Shown: in pieces, positions 60,469 to 64,000 of the stretch
Numbering within the stretch: the stretch's first letter is position 1
Layout: every line of letters begins with the position of its first letter
NCBI GenBank assembly: GCA_035048815.1
Contig: JAUCBN010000026.1
Span: 17,805,001-17,869,000 of the forward strand
Direction of reading: 5' to 3'
DNA: 64,000 nucleotides
Source of the DNA: Abelmoschus esculentus
Lineage: Eukaryota; Streptophyta; Magnoliopsida; Malvales; Malvaceae
Translations under genes and position numbers: made by a program
Notes under the pieces: generated by a model
Told to the model about the DNA's origin: nothing
The model's database searches: none
What the model saw: only the letters and a program-made list of their open reading frames with translations

Positions 60469-63400
60469 ATGATCGCCGCCATTTCTCCAACGCCCCGAAC
60501 CTCCACACCGGCCCCCGGAAGGCTCTGTTTTCGGACCCGTCTCTCGATTCGATTCTGTAACTTGGGTTTCCCTCTGTGGACCCGTAAACTGAACTGGCTA
60601 TACCATGAGCAGGCGCAAATGTCGTGGGTTCGGAGCATGGGCCGTGGTTGGTTCAAGAGCATGGAGCCGCCTCCGGAACCGGGGACCAAAGTCGAAGAAG
60701 ACAGTGGCGGCCAAGATGTTTTCAACGCCGACGCCATGAACTCCAAGGTTTCACCTGATCATCTTGTCATTATGGTCAATGGCCTCATTGGAAGGTATCT
60801 TTATTTTTTTATGAGAATTTCATATGAAATTTGAAATGAAGAATTCAATTAAACTTGTACTATAAAAGAATATCACAACAATTTTATCTGCTTTTATAGT
60901 GCTGCTGATTGGAGATTTGCTGCAGAACAGTTTGTGAAGAAGCTCCCAGACAAAGTAATAGTGCATCGTAAGTCTTTTCTTTTGCTTCATCTCCCTTATT
61001 TTCTGCTACTTTGCATGTTGAGTCATTGATAATTTAATGGAGCTAATCAAATTCCAAAACTTTGCTGTGTGTGTAATTTGTGTGGTTTTAAGACAGAAGG
61101 TTGAGGAGAGAAATGAGGTTCTAGGATGAAAACTTAGGACGGAAAGCTTTACGTAACAAAATAAAACATACTTTTCCCAAAGTAGTGTGCCAAATCTGTT
61201 TTGACTGGATTATGTTTGAAAACTGAGAATAGAAGGAATTTTTGTAAACAGAGAATGGAAAGAAATTTTCGATTATATTTTATTGAGAAATTCTGGGCTA
61301 GTTATGTACATGAAACTATCTTGTTCTAAAGCTTGGGATTTAGTGAAGATACTAGGTTGCAAGAAATCATGAAACAATCCTAAGGAATCAAGAAGAAAAA
61401 TCCCTAAACCAACTTCTAGAAATCGGGAAATTAATATATTGTTGAGATGTTAACACTCTTGCTCAAGCTGCTAAATCGGTGTTCATCACTTCCAGCTTGT
61501 CATCATTTGCTAATTTCATGGAGTGCGGCTATTCTAGGGAGTTTTTCCCATTCAGTTGCCAACTTCATGATTATTTATTATATAATAGAAATAGATGGAA
61601 TTTGAATAAGCCAAAAGTTTGCTAACATCATCATCCAGTGAGTTGAAAAGACTAGAAAATTACATGGAAAAAATTGGATAGATTTAGATGAAAGTGATAC
61701 GAAAGGAATGATAGTGTCTTTCTTAACTCTGCACAAGCTCAACGTGACAAGCAAGTTTGGATAAATAATTTCCAGTAGCTCCTTGGCAGCTTAGACTGAA
61801 CTTGCTCTTTGCTCAATAAGCCAAACCAGTTTGTTTCTTAAGTCATTTTTCTGTGAAAGTTGTGCCTGATATTTTATTCATCAATTCCTTCTGGTACAAT
61901 CTCTTTTCATGTATTGTATTTCTTTGGGATCTCTTGTCTGGCATGCATATGTAGGAGGTCTTGACTTGATATTCATGTACAGGCAGTCAATGCAACTACT
62001 CAAAATTGACATTTGACGGTGTTGATATGATGGGTGAAAGGCTAGCTCAAGAGGTATTTTGGTAATACAATTTTTCATCTTATTTTCTGGCTTTTTTTTA
62101 TTGATTGGCAAAAAAGGAAGAATTTCCGGGTTACTGTTATGAAAATTTATGCTATACTTTTTCAGGGTAGAATATCACTTATCAATTAATATGTGATGCA
62201 GATATTACGTGTTGTTGAACTTAGGCCAGATGTACGAAAGATATCTTTTGTGGCTCACTCTTTAGGTGGTCTTGTTGCAAGATATGCTGTAGGGAGGCTC
62301 TATGAGCATTCTTCAAAGTTAGGTCAATCAGGTCTTAATGCAAACTCTTTAAATTTAGGGGACACAATATCTTCAATTCAATACCTTGAGCAACCTTGTG
62401 AAGATAGAATTGCTGGACTGGAACCAATGAATTTTATAACATTTGCAACACCACATCTTGGTTCAAGGGGACATAAACAGGTTATCTATAGTCAATACTT
62501 TTTTATGTCTGTGCCTGTTTACTTGTGATTTACTTGCTCCATTTTACTTGTTATTTTTCAATAATAATAATAATGAGAGTTTGATGATCACTTTTTATAA
62601 CATTTGCAACACCACATCTTGGTTCAAGGGGACATAAACAGGTTATCTATAGTCAATACTTTTTTATGTCTGTGCCTGTTTACTTGTGATTTACTTGTTA
62701 TTTTTCAATAATAATAATAATGAGAGTTTGATGATCACTTTTTCATCCCAAAAACTTCACCCACAAGTCCCAATATTGATGTATCTTTAAATCTTATTTT
62801 CCGCTATCCATAGAAGACTATGAACCTTCCAGATCCACAGTTTCTGCCTGTTGAAACCTTTGCATCCCAAGAGATGCCTGGCATATGACAAGCCTAAAAT
62901 CAGATGTGTACTAAGTATAGCTGTATAGGTTAGCAGAAGTTGATAATTTGAAACACTAAGCATCTATTTGTAAGTAAAATTTTCACTTTGGAGGTTGTTT
63001 CCTGTCAAAGTTCTTTCTGAAGATACCCTAGATGGACTACCCTCTCTATAGGGGTCTTGTACTTGCCCTTTTTCCTTTTTGAGAAATTCCTCCTTGATAA
63101 ATATTTTCTTTTAATAGTTTTAAGATAAATGGCGATGTTGGACATTTTTGAGGTTTTGAAAACATTGGGAAGATTAATGAACTAATAAATAAGCTAAGTG
63201 AGAATGGATGGTTGAATGCTGACTGTAAAACCTGAATTTATTTTCAGTGTTGGCTCTCAATTTAGAGACTTCTTTACTGGTTTTATTGCCTTCCTATTCT
63301 TTGTTTCATATATATGATGTATACAATAATTGTGCTGCATATAGTATGGTTGGGTTGTCTATGTTTTGCAGCTCCCACTTCTTGGCGGTCTTTCTTTTCT

Positions 63401-64000
63401 CGAGGAAAGAGCATCTCAGACCGCACACTTGGTTGCTGGAAGGTCCGGAAAGCATCTATTTCTCACTGACAATGATGAGGGAAAACCCCCTCTTCTTCTG
63501 AGGATGGTTGATGATGGTGATGACCTGAAATTCATGTTAGTATTAATTGTTTGGTTCCCTTTAATCAACTGTCATAATACTTATTCTTAATAACTATGTT
63601 TCCTTAACTTGTATAGATCAGCTTTACGTGCATTTAAGCGACGTGTGGTGTATGCAAATGCAAACTATGATCGTATCCTTTTTGAAGTTGAAGTTTCTCA
63701 TTAACTTCAATCTTGTTTATTCATAAAATCGTGCTTTTCCTTTTTGTACAAAATTCTGTTTATCTTGACTTGTGTCTGAGATATGGTTGGTTGGAGAACA
63801 TCATCAATCCGGCGTCAAAATGAACTTCCAGAGGTCCTTTTTAGTGAAATCTTACGTTTTTGAATTCTATGTTTCACGTGACATTTTAGTTTTATTAATA
63901 TGTTTTATCTTTATTTTCAGTCAAATCTTCTTGTGATAGATGAGAAGTATCCGCATGTTGTATATATTGAGAGGGAAACTACAAAGAAGATCCAAAACCA
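60469..64000 (+). CDS. DUF676 (ROG1-type) putative lipase, partial
   Basis: Exons: 60469-60794, 60900-60967, 61983-62053, 62202-62480, 63372-63535, 63617-63672, 63781-63833, and 63921 running off the right edge; all junctions keep frame. The first ~80 residues are basic and Ser/Pro-rich (APGRLCFRTRLSIRFCNLGF) and may be a plastid transit peptide, or translation may start at a later Met. The alpha/beta-hydrolase core has the oxyanion-side VIMVNGLIGSAADW and the nucleophile elbow AHSLGG (GxSxG-like, Ala first), then ITFATPHLGSRG and LPLLGGLSFLE. Related Arabidopsis proteins are annotated as putative lipases; substrate unknown. Catalytic Asp/His should lie partly outside the window. Confidence 0.9.
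62433..62741. repeat. ~150-160-bp tandem duplication across an exon-intron boundary
   Basis: 62433-62592 and 62593-62741 are near-identical apart from a ~12-bp deletion in the second. The first copy carries the last 48 bp of lipase exon 4 plus its donor; the second places an exon-end look-alike and donor (62641) inside intron 4. Confidence 0.9.

Noticed and set aside
62443..62637. 64-aa ORF across the lipase duplication
   Set aside because: Arises from the duplicated exon end plus intron; not a separate gene.

Overview
This window is nuclear DNA from a flowering plant, almost certainly a eudicot. Genes have GT-AG introns, AT-rich introns and intergenic DNA, and plant-only families (SMXL, LRR-extensin, HAK transporter, UGT78, PR-1, RLCK-VII kinase). 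The Ty3/gypsy repeats rich in TATCGATACC motifs and the overall protein similarity suggest a malvid such as cotton; that is inference, not proof. Intron-exon models below were built by eye from splice sites and family similarity.

Layout. 1-1923 (-): 5' part of an SMXL4/5-type gene, running off the left edge. 6133-10839 (+): ten-exon CCCH zinc-finger/FG-repeat nucleoporin-like gene. 11079-~14660: large LTR-derived block with no gene, holding a striking row of small hairpins. 15710-17515 (+): single-exon LRR-extensin. 17925-21303: a degenerate transposon broken by a 5'-truncated Del/Tekay-type Ty3/gypsy element whose 3' LTR, polypurine tract and integrase/chromodomain remnants lie on the minus strand. 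22730-26100: long tetranucleotide arrays with duplicated flanks. 26588-36700: a 10-kb mosaic of broken pieces of kinesin-12, poly(A)-binding protein, MLN51/Barentsz and myosin XI genes, all antisense, with introns retained and with internal duplications. 37766-41300: repeat remnants.

41313-42866 (-): SKIP2/VFB-type F-box/LRR gene. 43920-~47386 (-): PBL17-type receptor-like cytoplasmic kinase. 49440-52594 (+): HAK5-like high-affinity potassium transporter. 53615-55109 (-): UGT78-type flavonoid 3-O-glycosyltransferase. 55971-57918: hAT-like element with terminal inverted repeats. 58836-59342 (+): PR-1 gene carrying a CAPE-type C-terminus. 60469-64000 (+): DUF676 lipase gene running off the right edge.

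The genes do not form a pathway or cluster; this is an ordinary plant gene island order with repeat-rich gaps. I found no undescribed defence or biosynthetic system. The most unusual structures are the hairpin array at 12728-12850 and the captured-gene mosaic at 26588-36700.
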